DNA of 64,000 nt from JAVBMU01 sp031551755 (GTDB lineage: Bacteria > Actinomycetota > Actinomycetes > Actinomycetales > Cellulomonadaceae): positions 1 to 64,000 of the forward strand of contig JAVBNE010000034.1 of assembly GCA_031551755.1 (NCBI GenBank), in the 5' to 3' direction. The translations under genes and the position numbers were made by a program. Positions within the stretch are counted from its first letter, which is position 1; each line of letters opens with the position of its first letter. Below, in pieces: positions 35,788 through 44,523 of this stretch. The notes beneath the pieces are model-generated. The model saw nothing but the letters and a program-made list of their open reading frames with translations. It did not search any database and was not told where the DNA came from.

Positions 35788-37158
35788 TCAGCCCTGATCC
35801 AGGATCTCCCGGACACGTTCGAGCCGTTCAGCGACTGCCCGTTCGTAACCACGGTCGGTCGGGGTGTAGTAGCGCTTGCCCCGTAGTTCCGCCGGAAGGT
35901 ACTGCTGTGCGGCCACCGCATGCGGCTCGTCGTGCGCGTAACGGTAGCCGCTGCCATGGCCCAGTTCCCGGGCGCCCGGATAGCTCGAATCCCGAAGGTG
36001 GGCCGGCACCGCGCCGATCGCGCCCGCCCGCACATCTGCCAGGGCCGCGTTGATCGCCAGGTAGGAGGCATTCGATTTTGGCGCGGTCGCCACATGGACG
36101 ACGGCCTCGGCCAGGATGATCCGACCCTCCGGCATCCCGATCAGCGCGACGGCCTGCGCCGCCGCTACCGCCGTCTGCAGCGCGGCCGGATCGGCCAACC
36201 CCACTTCCTCGGCCGCCGCGATCACGATCCGCCGGGCGATGAAACGCGGGTCCTCACCGGCGGCGATCATACGAGCCAGGTAATGGAGGGCCGCGTCGAC
36301 GTCGGAACCGCGCATCGACTTGATGAACGCCGAGATCACGTCGTAGTGCTGGTCCCCGTCGCGGTCATAGCGCACCGCCGCGACGTCCACCGCGCGCTCG
36401 ATCACCTCAGGACCGATCTCTGGTGTTTGTCCGGCGGGCGCGGGCAGCATCGAACCCGCGGCGGCCTCCAGGATCGTCAAGGCCTTACGAGCATCGCCAC
36501 CCGCCAGGCGCACCAAGGCGTCGACGGCTTGCGCGTCGATCGTCACCGCCCCGTCGAGCCCACGCGGATCATCGACCGCACGCCGCACGAGGTCACCCAG
36601 CTGCTCCGGTTCCAGCACGTGCAGGGTGAGCAACAGCGATCGCGACAGGAGCGGCGAGTTCACCGAAAAGCTCGGGTTCTCGGTCGTGGCCGCAACCAGG
36701 GTGACCCAGCGGTTCTCCACGCTGGGTAGGAGCGCGTCCTGTTGGGTCTTCGAGAACCGATGCACCTCGTCGATGAACAGCACGGTCTCATCACCGCCGG
36801 TCGCCAGCCGCCGCCGGGCGTCCTCCACCACTGCCCGCACATCCTTGACCCCCGCGGTGACCGCTGAGAGCTCGACGAAGCGGCGACCCGAGGTCCGGGC
36901 GATCAGATAGGCGAGGGTGGTCTTTCCGGTTCCCGGCGGGCCCCACAGCACGACCGAGGCTGGTGCCGCCTGCGCCGAAGCGGGATCGAGGGGTTCGACG
37001 AGCCGTCGCAACGGCGAGCCGGGCTCCAGCAGGTGTTCCTGCCCGGCGACCTCCGTCAGGGTCGCCGGTCGCATCCGCACCGCCAACGGCGCGCCCGCTG
37101 ACGTCGGCGTGCCGAACGCATCGGAGGCCACGGCATCGAAGAGGTCACCCGAGGTCAT
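35788..37158 (-). CDS. rarA: Replication-associated recombination protein A (AAA+ ATPase)
   Basis: The 456-residue clamp-loader-like ATPase (MgsA/RarA) acts at stalled replication forks. GPPGTGKTT is Walker A, LFIDEVHRF Walker B, and AATTENPSF the sensor 1 region. SAFIKSMRGSDVDAALHYLARM and YLPAELRGKRYY are typical of the C-terminal tetramerisation domain. The start ATG 37158 matches homologues; upstream frame is not conserved. It is divergent from the MMPL gene. Confidence 0.96.
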   Translation of the reverse strand: MTSGDLFDAVASDAFGTPTSAGAPLAVRMRPATLTEVAGQEHLLEPGSPLRRLVEPLDPASAQAAPASVVLWGPPGTGKTTLAYLIARTSGRRFVELSAVTAGVKDVRAVVEDARRRLATGGDETVLFIDEVHRFSKTQQDALLPSVENRWVTLVAATTENPSFSVNSPLLSRSLLLTLHVLEPEQLGDLVRRAVDDPRGLDGAVTIDAQAVDALVRLAGGDARKALTILEAAAGSMLPAPAGQTPEIGPEVIERAVDVAAVRYDRDGDQHYDVISAFIKSMRGSDVDAALHYLARMIAAGEDPRFIARRIVIAAAEEVGLADPAALQTAVAAAQAVALIGMPEGRIILAEAVVHVATAPKSNASYLAINAALADVRAGAIGAVPAHLRDSSYPGARELGHGSGYRYAHDEPHAVAAQQYLPAELRGKRYYTPTDRGYERAVAERLERVREILDQG

Positions 37159-37243
37159 GGCCCGAGCGTACGCAACGGCCCGGTCGGCAAGCACGGCCGG
37201 ACGGGTGCTGACACGACCACAGCCCGGGTGAGAGGCTGGCCCC

Positions 37244-39493
37244 GTGTTCTCCCGACTCGGTCGCACCATCGCACATCGCCCGATTCTCACGGTCCTGGTC
37301 TGGGTCCTCATGGCCACGACCGGCACAGCGTTGGCCATGCTCGGCCTCCATGGCGAAGGGCTGTTCGACCGGGTGGTCACCGGCGCACCGAAGGTGCCTG
37401 GTTCCGAAAGCGCCCAGGGTGAGGAGATCCTGGCCGATCTGAACGAGTCAGGCAGCGCCGGCGGCAGCTTTACGCTGGTCGTGACCGGGGTGGACACCTC
37501 CGACCCACAACTCGCGACCACGATGGCGAGGGTCAACGCGGACTTGGCCGCCGTCCCGGATGCCCAACCACCCGCAGACCCCTTCGCCTTCCCCGACGGG
37601 GTGGCCGATCCCCGCGCGCAATCGATGCTCGCCGACGACGGCACTGGATTCCTGCTGTCCATCGATCTGGAGCCGAATCTCGACCCTGACCGCGAGGCTG
37701 CGGCACAGACCGCCGTCGAACAGCGACTCGGGCAGGTCACCACAGACCTGCACCAGGTGGATTCCGCCGCACATGCGCAAGGCATCGTGTCGTCCTACGG
37801 GCTCATGGTCGAAGCTGTCACCGACCAGGTCAAGGAGGACCTGGCCATCGGCGAGATGATCTCGATGCCGGTCGCGCTGATTGTCATGACCGTGGTCTTC
37901 GGCGGATTCCTGGCGGCTGGGATGCCCATGGTCGGTGCCATCGCCTCTATTTGCTCCGGTCTCGGCACTCTGTTGGCGATCAGCTATGTGATCCCGGTGG
38001 ATGCCTCGGTCGTGAACGTCGTCACCGTCCTGGGTCTTGGCCTGTCGATCGATTATGGGCTGCTGATCGTGTCGCGCTTCCGGGAGGAGTTGCGAACGGT
38101 CCGGGTGGTTGACGGCGCCCCGAAGGCGCCGGTGGAGCGCCGCGGTCCAGTGATCGAGGAGGCGGTGGTACGGACCATGGCGACGGCCGGGCGCACTGTG
38201 ACGTTCTCCGCGTTGACCGTGGCCATCTCCATCTCCGGGTTGGTCGTCTTCGAGCCGGAGATCTTGCGTTCCATCGGCGCCGGCGCGCTGGCCATCGTCC
38301 TGATCGCCGTCGCGACTGCGATCACCCTCGTGCCTGCCGTCCTCGTACTGACCGGACACCGCCTGACCCGCCCGAGCGTCGTGGCCAAAGTGCCCGGCCT
38401 CAGGCGCATCCTCGCCCACACCGCCGATGTGCAAAGCGATGACGGCGCCTTGTCGCGCCTCGCCGGCCGGGTCCAGCGGCATCCGGTCTTCGTCACTGTC
38501 GCCACTTTGGCGGTCCTGGGCGTGCTCGCTTTCCCGGTGTTCGGCCTGCAGATGCGCAACTCCGGGGTCGAACTGCTCCCGGCGGGGAACGATCAACGCG
38601 AGGTCGTCGACATCATCGCCGCTGACTACCCGGCGATCAGCAGTCCGCAGGTGACGGTCGTGGCCAAAACAGATACCGCGGGCGCCCGCGACCTCGCCAC
38701 TGAGCTCGCCGCGATTCCAAACGTCGACCGCGTGGACCCACCGGCCGTCAAGGCCGGCTATGCCACCGTCGGGGTCCATGCGGCGACCGACGACGCCGGT
38801 GGGGCGGTGGCCGTCGGAGTCGTCCACGACGCCCGCACGCTCGACTTGCCCTACCCCACCTGGGTAACCGGCCAGGCGGCAGGTCAGGTTGACTTCCTGG
38901 AGTCGCTCAGCGAACGGATCTGGTGGGCGATCGCTATCGTCATCGTGGCCGTCTTCGGGCTGCTCTTCTTGATGACCGGCTCCGTCGTCATCCCGCTCAA
39001 GGCGCTCGTGACCAATGTGCTGTCGCTGGGGGCCGCGCTCGGGGTGCTGGTGTGGGTCTTCCAGGATGGGCACCTCGAAGGCGTGCTTGCCTTCGAGTCG
39101 ATCGGCGGCATCGAAACCTACGTGGTCGCCATGGTGGTCGCCTTCGCCTTCGGGTTGGCCATGGACTACGAGGTCTTCCTGCTGGCCCGGGTGAAGGAGC
39201 TCCACGACTCAGGGATGTCGACCGATGAGGCGATCCGCATCGGGCTCCAACGGTCGGGGCGCATCATCACCTCGGCGGCCGCGATCATCGTGGTGGTGTT
39301 CGCTGGTTTCGTCTTCGGGAAACTGCTGGTGATCAAGGAGGTCGGCTTCGCGTTGGCGGTTGCCGTGACGATCGACGCCACCGTGGTCCGCCTGCTCCTT
39401 GTCCCAGCCACGATGACGTTGCTCGGCAAGTACAACTGGTGGGCGCCCGCGCCCCTGCGCACGCTCTACGGCAAGCTTGCGATCACTCACTGA
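37244..39493 (+). CDS. MMPL/RND-family transporter
   Basis: The 749-residue membrane protein has the two-fold MMPL plan: a helix at 12-34, an extracytoplasmic loop (about 35-195), five to six helices (about 197-365), a second loop, then six helices at the end. GLGLSIDYGLLIVSRFREE in the first half and FAFGLAMDYEVFLLARVKE in the second are the proton-relay Asp-Tyr motifs. Such proteins export lipids or other hydrophobic compounds. No lipid-synthesis genes are adjacent, so the cargo is unknown. The start GTG 37244 has GAGAGG eight bases upstream. It runs alone on the plus strand and converges with aspS. Confidence 0.92.
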   Translation: MFSRLGRTIAHRPILTVLVWVLMATTGTALAMLGLHGEGLFDRVVTGAPKVPGSESAQGEEILADLNESGSAGGSFTLVVTGVDTSDPQLATTMARVNADLAAVPDAQPPADPFAFPDGVADPRAQSMLADDGTGFLLSIDLEPNLDPDREAAAQTAVEQRLGQVTTDLHQVDSAAHAQGIVSSYGLMVEAVTDQVKEDLAIGEMISMPVALIVMTVVFGGFLAAGMPMVGAIASICSGLGTLLAISYVIPVDASVVNVVTVLGLGLSIDYGLLIVSRFREELRTVRVVDGAPKAPVERRGPVIEEAVVRTMATAGRTVTFSALTVAISISGLVVFEPEILRSIGAGALAIVLIAVATAITLVPAVLVLTGHRLTRPSVVAKVPGLRRILAHTADVQSDDGALSRLAGRVQRHPVFVTVATLAVLGVLAFPVFGLQMRNSGVELLPAGNDQREVVDIIAADYPAISSPQVTVVAKTDTAGARDLATELAAIPNVDRVDPPAVKAGYATVGVHAATDDAGGAVAVGVVHDARTLDLPYPTWVTGQAAGQVDFLESLSERIWWAIAIVIVAVFGLLFLMTGSVVIPLKALVTNVLSLGAALGVLVWVFQDGHLEGVLAFESIGGIETYVVAMVVAFAFGLAMDYEVFLLARVKELHDSGMSTDEAIRIGLQRSGRIITSAAAIIVVVFAGFVFGKLLVIKEVGFALAVAVTIDATVVRLLLVPATMTLLGKYNWWAPAPLRTLYGKLAITH

Positions 39494-39509
39494 GCCCGAT
39501 CACGCCAAA

Positions 39510-39543
39510 GGCGCGGGCACCCGCTTTCACGAGCACCCGCGCC
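39510..39543. terminator. Shared hairpin between the convergent MMPL and aspS genes
   Basis: GGCGCGGG (39510-39517) and CCCGCGCC (39536-39543) form a perfect eight-base stem between the two stop codons. It could end both transcripts. Confidence 0.65.
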
Positions 39544-39551
39544 AGGCGATG

Positions 39552-41330
39552 TCAGGCGCCCTGGGGCTTCGCTTCCGGTACGGCGTCGACGCCCGCCTCC
39601 TTGCGCTGCTGCGCGGTGATCGGGGCCGGCGCCTGGGTCAGCGGGTCATATCCCCCACCGGACTTCGGGAAGGCGATGACGTCCCGGATCGACTCCGCCT
39701 TGGTGAGCAGCGAGACGATGCGGTCCCAGCCGAACGCGATGCCGCCGTGTGGCGGAGCTCCAAAGGCGAAGGCGTCGAGCAGGAAGCCGAACTTCTCCTG
39801 GGCCTCTTCTTCCCCGATGCCCATGACCTCGAAGACCCGCTGCTGCACATCACGGCGGTGGATACGGATCGAACCGCCACCGATCTCGTTGCCGTTGCAG
39901 ACGATGTCGTAGGCATAGGCCAACGCCTCGCCGGGGTTCTGCTCGAAGGTGTCGATCCACTCGGGGGTCGGCGAGGTGAAGGCGTGGTGGACGGCGGTCC
40001 AGGCGCCCTCACCGACCGCGACGTCGTCGTCCTCACCCGTGGGCTTGAACAACGGGGCGTCCACGATCCACACGAAGGACCAGGCCTCGGGGTCGATGGC
40101 GTCGGTGCGCTTGGCGATCTCCAGCCGGGCCGCCCCCAGCAGAGCACGGGACTCGGTGGTCTTGCCGGCGGCGAAGAACACCGCATCGCCGGGCTGCGCA
40201 CCAGTGGCCGCGGCCAGTCCCGCACGCTCGGAATCCGAGAGGTTCTTCGCGACCGGGCCGCCCAACTCGCCATCGGCACCGAAGGTCACATAGGCCAGCC
40301 CGCGAGCGCCACGCTGTTTGGCCCATTCCTGCCAGGCGTCGAATTGCCGGCGGGGCTGGGCGGCGCCGCCGGCCATGACGACGGCACCCACGTACTCGGC
40401 TTGGAAGACCCGGAAGGTGGTGTTGGCGAAGTACTCGGTGAGCTCGACGAGGGGGTTGCCGAACCGCAGGTCGGGTTTGTCAGAGCCGTAGAGCCGCATG
40501 GCGTCGGCGAAGGTCATGCGTTCGATGGGGGTCGGGATCTGGTAGCCGATGAGGTCCCACAATGCGATGAGGATCTTCTCGGCGACGGCGATGACGTCGT
40601 CTTGTTCGACGAAGCTCATCTCGACGTCGAGTTGGGTGAACTCGGGTTGCCGGTCGGCACGGAAGTCCTCGTCCCGGTAGCAGCGGGCGATCTGGTAGTA
40701 GCGCTCCATGCCCGCGACCATGAGCAGCTGCTTGAAGAGCTGTGGCGACTGGGGCAGGGCGTACCAGGACCCCGGCGACAGCCGAGCGGGGACCACGAAG
40801 TCGCGGGCACCTTCCGGGGTGGAGCGGGTGAGCGTCGGCGTTTCGATCTCGACGAAGTCCTGCGCGTCCAGGACCCGGCGAGCGGCCTGGTTCACCTTGG
40901 CGCGCAGGCGCATGGCGTGGGCAGGCGCGGGGCGCCGCAGGTCGAGGTAGCGGTATTTGAGCCGGGCTTCCTCACCGATGGTTTCGGTGTCCGCGAGGGC
41001 CGTGGAGACCTGGAACGGCAGCGCTGCGGATTCGTTCAGGACGACGACGTCGGTGGCCACGACCTCGATCTCGCCGGTGGCCAGGTTGGGGTTCGCGTTG
41101 CCCTCGGGTCGCCGGGATACCTCCCCGGTGACCTGCAGGACGAACTCGGCGCGCAGTGGGTGGGCGACCGCCTCGTCGCGGATCACGACCTGGGCGATGC
41201 CGCTGGCGTCCCGCAGGTCGATGAAGGCCACTCCCCCGTGGTCGCGCCGACGATCGACCCACCCGGTGAGGGTGACGGTCTGACCGATGTGCTCGGCCCG
41301 CAATGAACCGGCCGTGTGGGTGCGTAGCAC
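39552..41330 (-). CDS. aspS: Aspartyl-tRNA synthetase (probably non-discriminating)
   Basis: The 592-residue bacterial-type enzyme has an OB anticodon-binding domain (HIGQTVTLTGWVDRRRDHGG), the class II core (RYLDLRR, ARCYRDEDFRADRQPEFTQLD) and the inserted GAD domain (about 300-430), ending with HGGIAFGWDRIV motif 3. Residue 31 is His in RRRDHGG. In Pseudomonas and mycobacteria this His goes with relaxed tRNA choice, so the enzyme may also make Asp-tRNA-Asn for GatCAB; this is inference. Start GTG 41330. Confidence 0.96.
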   Translation of the reverse strand: MLRTHTAGSLRAEHIGQTVTLTGWVDRRRDHGGVAFIDLRDASGIAQVVIRDEAVAHPLRAEFVLQVTGEVSRRPEGNANPNLATGEIEVVATDVVVLNESAALPFQVSTALADTETIGEEARLKYRYLDLRRPAPAHAMRLRAKVNQAARRVLDAQDFVEIETPTLTRSTPEGARDFVVPARLSPGSWYALPQSPQLFKQLLMVAGMERYYQIARCYRDEDFRADRQPEFTQLDVEMSFVEQDDVIAVAEKILIALWDLIGYQIPTPIERMTFADAMRLYGSDKPDLRFGNPLVELTEYFANTTFRVFQAEYVGAVVMAGGAAQPRRQFDAWQEWAKQRGARGLAYVTFGADGELGGPVAKNLSDSERAGLAAATGAQPGDAVFFAAGKTTESRALLGAARLEIAKRTDAIDPEAWSFVWIVDAPLFKPTGEDDDVAVGEGAWTAVHHAFTSPTPEWIDTFEQNPGEALAYAYDIVCNGNEIGGGSIRIHRRDVQQRVFEVMGIGEEEAQEKFGFLLDAFAFGAPPHGGIAFGWDRIVSLLTKAESIRDVIAFPKSGGGYDPLTQAPAPITAQQRKEAGVDAVPEAKPQGA

Positions 41331-41695
41331 GGAGGCGTTCCCTTCAACAGGTGCAGTGAGGAACCACCACGCGGGTGGGTCCGCGATGGCGACGGCGCAG
41401 CTGATGGCGGCGCTTGCGCGATTCTAGTGCTGTCGCGCGGCGATCGTGGATTCAATCCCGAACGCGACACGGAGGATGTGTTCCCAACTCGCGTCGACGG
41501 CGAACCAGCCGGTGACGTCGTCGCTGGCTGGATGCTGCTAGGTGATGATCGACCAGGGCGAGTCGCTAATCCGGGCGATCGACACGTGGGGTCCGATCGC
41601 GACGGGTGGCCTCCTGCGCGATTGGCGTGACGGCGCTTGACTGGGGACTCCGCGGACCGCGACCCAGCGCGAGGACGTAGGGATCTACTCCCCTC
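41331..41695. other. Intergenic region between aspS and hicA
   Basis: This 365-base stretch has no gene I can support. The first part presumably holds the aspS promoter (minus strand, GAAGGG leader). A 67-codon plus-strand frame at 41427-41630 has no ribosome binding site and no family resemblance. It may be decayed sequence brought in with hicAB. Confidence 0.5.
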
Positions 41696-41724
41696 TTGAT
41701 AAGCGCCACAAGGGGGCCTAGACT
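41696..41724 (+). promoter_or_regulatory. Sigma-70-type promoter of hicAB, leaderless
   Basis: TTGATA (41696-41701) and TAGACT (41719-41724) are 17 bases apart, close to the ideal for the main sigma factor. The hicA GTG lies six bases after the -10, so transcription would begin at the start codon. Confidence 0.8.
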
Positions 41725-41730
41725 CTGTTG

Positions 41731-41940
41731 GTGCCAAAGCCGCAGAAGTACCGCGACGTGATCAAGGCACTGAAGGCTCGCGGTTGGGTTCTGTTGCGGC
41801 AAGGAAAAGGGAGTCATGAGCTGTGGGGATTACCAGACGAGAGCGTTAAGGAGTCGATCCCCCGCCATAGCGAGGTCTCGGCAGGTGTCGTGGCTCAGCT
41901 ACTCAGGAAGTTGCCGGACCCACCTGCGAACTGGCGATGA
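41731..41940 (+). CDS. hicA: HicA-type mRNA interferase toxin
   Basis: The 69-residue protein has the HicA double-stranded-RNA-binding-like fold: YRDVIKALKARGWVLLRQ then GKGSHELW with the catalytic His29, and a tail SEVSAGVVAQLLRKL like the conserved GTLRxILR end. HicA cuts mRNA when its antitoxin is lost. GTG 41731 is preferred because the -10 box is six bases upstream; TTG 41728 is in frame but unlikely. Its stop overlaps an ATG of the hicB frame and the hicB ribosome binding site. Confidence 0.88.
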   Translation: MPKPQKYRDVIKALKARGWVLLRQGKGSHELWGLPDESVKESIPRHSEVSAGVVAQLLRKLPDPPANWR

Positions 41941-41954
41941 GGAGGAAGTCGACC

Positions 41955-42344
41955 ATGCCGACAGATACCAATGCGACCTTCACCGCCACCGTGCGTCGCG
42001 ACGGACGGTGGTGGCTGGTGAACATTCCACAACTCGACACCGCCGGGCAAGCTCGAACGCTCGTCGAAGCGGACGATGTGGCACGCGAGGTGATCGGGCT
42101 CTTTTTGGATGTGGACCCAGACACTGTGAGCGTAGCCATCGAAGTTGAGCTCCCCGAGACCGCGCGTGAGTTGTGGGCTACAGCGACCGAGCGTGAGGCC
42201 GCAGCGCGTGCCGCCGTGTCCGCCGCGGCCTCAATGCGCCGCGATGCGATTCGGGTCCTGCACAATCAAGGGATCAGTCAGGCCGATGCGGCGCGCGCCC
42301 TCGGCATCAGCCCCCAACGTGTCAGTCAGCTCGTGCATAGCTGA
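41955..42344 (+). CDS. hicB: HicB-type antitoxin with C-terminal helix-turn-helix
   Basis: The 129-residue antitoxin has an N-terminal degenerate RNase H-like HicB domain (FTATVRRDGRWWLVNIPQLD, then REVIGLFLDVDPDTV) and a C-terminal helix-turn-helix (GISQADAARALGISPQRVSQLV). It would neutralise HicA and repress the operon. AGGAGG lies eight bases before ATG 41955; ATG 41937, overlapping the hicA stop, is possible. The toxin-first order is normal for hicAB. Confidence 0.88.
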   Translation: MPTDTNATFTATVRRDGRWWLVNIPQLDTAGQARTLVEADDVAREVIGLFLDVDPDTVSVAIEVELPETARELWATATEREAAARAAVSAAASMRRDAIRVLHNQGISQADAARALGISPQRVSQLVHS

Positions 42345-42452
42345 CTCGGCTAACATATTCCCCTGCCCTGGCTCAGTCTTTCGCCGTCTACTCCCGGCAC
42401 GGCTCGCGGCTGGCCAAGCTCACGTCGCTGCCGCCGGGAAGAGGAGCCATTC

Positions 42453-42478
42453 GGTGGCGTCCTCACCGCCACGCCACC
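42453..42478. terminator. Hairpin between hicB and the gene at 42463-43014
   Basis: GGTGGCG (42453-42459) and CGCCACC (42472-42478) pair perfectly. The stem spans the stop codon of the minus-strand gene, and the site lies 109 bases after hicB. A bidirectional terminator is possible. Confidence 0.4.
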
Positions 42479-43014
42479 CAACGAACATCGCAGTTCAGAT
42501 CCGCGCTCGCGGCGAGCACGGAATTCCGGACTGCATCGTCGTCTGAGGCCGGGAATGCGACCGACAGCCGCTGCCCGACACCAGCAGCAACCCCGTCCTT
42601 GACGTACTCATACCAGTGGTAGGTGACCAGCCAGCGCCCCGGACCCGCGACGAAACGCCATTGTTTGCTGACGGGGTCCTGATGGTGAGTCCGCGAGGTA
42701 ACGGGCTCGTTCAATGCCTGGAGCCGTCTCAAGCATTCGTCCACCCCGAGTGGAGACTGCGAGAACACCAGCTCGACGTGGTCGGGCGCCCGTGCTGGCT
42801 CAAACCACGTGCCGCCGAAGTCGCGGCCGACCCCAGCATTGAGACACGGCGAACGAAGTTCGCCATCAAGCCAGCGGACCCGGAGCCCGGAGGCGGAGTA
42901 GGGATGTTCCTCCAGCGGGCTGGGGTCGCGGAAAACGGCTACGCGGATCCCAGACCACGCATCGGCTGAGGGTAAAGGATGCGTCAACGCCAAGGCCGGG
43001 TCGCCACACAGCAT
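42463..43014 (-). CDS. Hypothetical protein coupled to hisS
   Basis: The 183-residue protein matches no family I know. It has no signal peptide or membrane helix. Landmarks are GIRVAVFRDPSPLEEHPYSASG, VELVFSQSPLGVDECLRRLQ and VTYHWYEYVKDGV, suggesting a soluble alpha/beta fold. The start ATG 43014 is six bases past the hisS stop, and GGGGGAG, inside the end of hisS, is its ribosome binding site, so it should be made from the hisS message. Confidence 0.65.
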   Translation of the reverse strand: MLCGDPALALTHPLPSADAWSGIRVAVFRDPSPLEEHPYSASGLRVRWLDGELRSPCLNAGVGRDFGGTWFEPARAPDHVELVFSQSPLGVDECLRRLQALNEPVTSRTHHQDPVSKQWRFVAGPGRWLVTYHWYEYVKDGVAAGVGQRLSVAFPASDDDAVRNSVLAASADLNCDVRWVAWR

Positions 43015-43019
43015 GCGCC

Positions 43020-44402
43020 CTACTCCCCCGGCACGACGCGCGGCCACCAGTCCGCCGCCGGCGGTTCCCACGCGCCGGAGTCGGCGTCGTTCTGCGCACC
43101 GGAGCGAATGTCCTTCACCTGGTCCGCCCCCCGCACGCCGTCGTCGCCTACCTGACCCGCGAACCACACGAACGGGATGCCGCGCCGGTCCGCGTACTTG
43201 ATCTGCTTACCGAACTTCGCGGCCGACGGCGCCACTTCGCACGGGATGCCTCGGGACCGCAACGCGGTGGCCACCGCGTCGGAGTTCGGGCGGGTCTCCT
43301 CATTGGTCACCGCGATCAACACCGCCGCGGGCACCGAACGTGTGGCCCGCACGAGCCCAGCGCCGAGCAGCCGGGAAACCAGCCGGGACACCCCGATCGA
43401 CAACCCGACGCCCGGGTAGGTGGCAGCACCGTCGGAGGCCAGGGCGTCGTAGCGTCCGCCCGAGCAGATCGACCCGAGGTGTTCGTGCCCGACCAGTTCC
43501 GTCTCGTAGACCGAGCCGGTGTAGTAGTCCAGGCCACGGGCGATCTTTAGATCCGCCACCACAACACCAGGGACGCGGCGAGCGGCCGCCTCCATAAGGG
43601 AGCCGAGTTCGGTCAGGCCCTGATCCAGCAGCTCCGACTCGATTCCGTGACCGGCCGCGAGCGCCCGCACCCGGTCGATGACGGTCGCATCGCAGCCGTT
43701 TATCTGGGCCAACTCCAAACAAGCGGCGGCCTGCGCCGGGGTGGCACCCGCCACCTCCACGAGTTGCTCGGCGACTTTCTGCGCCCCGATCTTGTCGAGT
43801 TTGTCGATCTGCCGCAGCACCTCGTCCGGGTCGGTCAACCCCAGCCCGCGATAGAACCCCTCCGCCAGGCGACGGTTGTTGACCAGGATGCGGACCTCAG
43901 GCATCCCGATCTCCCGCAACGACCCGAGGGCTTCGGCGATCACGAGCGCGACATCTACCTCATAGTGGTACGGCAGCTCACCCGCGCCCACGACGTCGAT
44001 ATCGGCCTGCATGAACTCCCGGAAACGACCGTCCTGGGGTCGTTCGCCACGCCAGACCTTTTGGATCTGGTAGCGCTTGAAGGGGAAGGCCAGCTGCCCG
44101 GCGTTCTCCAGGACGTAGCGAGCGAAGGGAACGGTGAGGTCGAAGTGCAGCCCAAGTTCGCGCTCGGGCCGCCCCGCCTTATCCGGGCGCGTCTCCTCCT
44201 GAAGGCGGCTCAGGGTGTAGACCTCCTTGGAGGTTTCCCCTTTGCGGAGGAGCTGATCCATCGGCTCGACCGCCCTGGTCTCGATGCCGGCGAATCCGTG
44301 GAGTTCGAAGGTCCGGCGCAACACATCGAGGATGTGCTGCTCGACGATCCGCCCAGCGGGCAGCCATTCGGGGAATCCGGACAGAGGTGTGGGGCGCGCC
44401 AT
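43020..44402 (-). CDS. hisS: Histidyl-tRNA synthetase
   Basis: The 460-residue class II enzyme charges tRNA-His. LGLHFDLTVPFARYV and WRGERPQDGRFREFMQADIDV are motif 2 landmarks, ARGLDYYTGSVYE the His-A loop and GGRYDAL the His-B loop. A C-terminal anticodon-binding domain follows (about 340-435). The protein is longer than the 420-residue E. coli form and has a polar Trp-rich tail. Start ATG 44402 follows GGAAAGA. Confidence 0.96.
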   Translation of the reverse strand: MARPTPLSGFPEWLPAGRIVEQHILDVLRRTFELHGFAGIETRAVEPMDQLLRKGETSKEVYTLSRLQEETRPDKAGRPERELGLHFDLTVPFARYVLENAGQLAFPFKRYQIQKVWRGERPQDGRFREFMQADIDVVGAGELPYHYEVDVALVIAEALGSLREIGMPEVRILVNNRRLAEGFYRGLGLTDPDEVLRQIDKLDKIGAQKVAEQLVEVAGATPAQAAACLELAQINGCDATVIDRVRALAAGHGIESELLDQGLTELGSLMEAAARRVPGVVVADLKIARGLDYYTGSVYETELVGHEHLGSICSGGRYDALASDGAATYPGVGLSIGVSRLVSRLLGAGLVRATRSVPAAVLIAVTNEETRPNSDAVATALRSRGIPCEVAPSAAKFGKQIKYADRRGIPFVWFAGQVGDDGVRGADQVKDIRSGAQNDADSGAWEPPAADWWPRVVPGE

Positions 44403-44523
44403 GGGACCCGATCTTTCCAGACGAGCGCGATGCGCTCGAATCGCGGGCGGCCACGGATCGGGTCGCGGTCCGAAGAACGGCTGTCGCAGACGCGAGCATG
44501 AGTGCCACGAAATCAGCAGCCCG

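Noticed and set aside
37448..39205. 585-codon minus-strand frame opposite the MMPL gene
   Set aside because: His/Asp/Gly-rich product typical of antisense frames; the plus-strand transporter has real motifs.
39477..41306. 609-codon plus-strand frame opposite aspS
   Set aside because: Antisense shadow; no motifs, while aspS is unmistakable.
41427..41630. 67-codon plus-strand frame between aspS and hicA
   Set aside because: No ribosome binding site, no recognised motif, composition typical of chance frames in high-G+C DNA.
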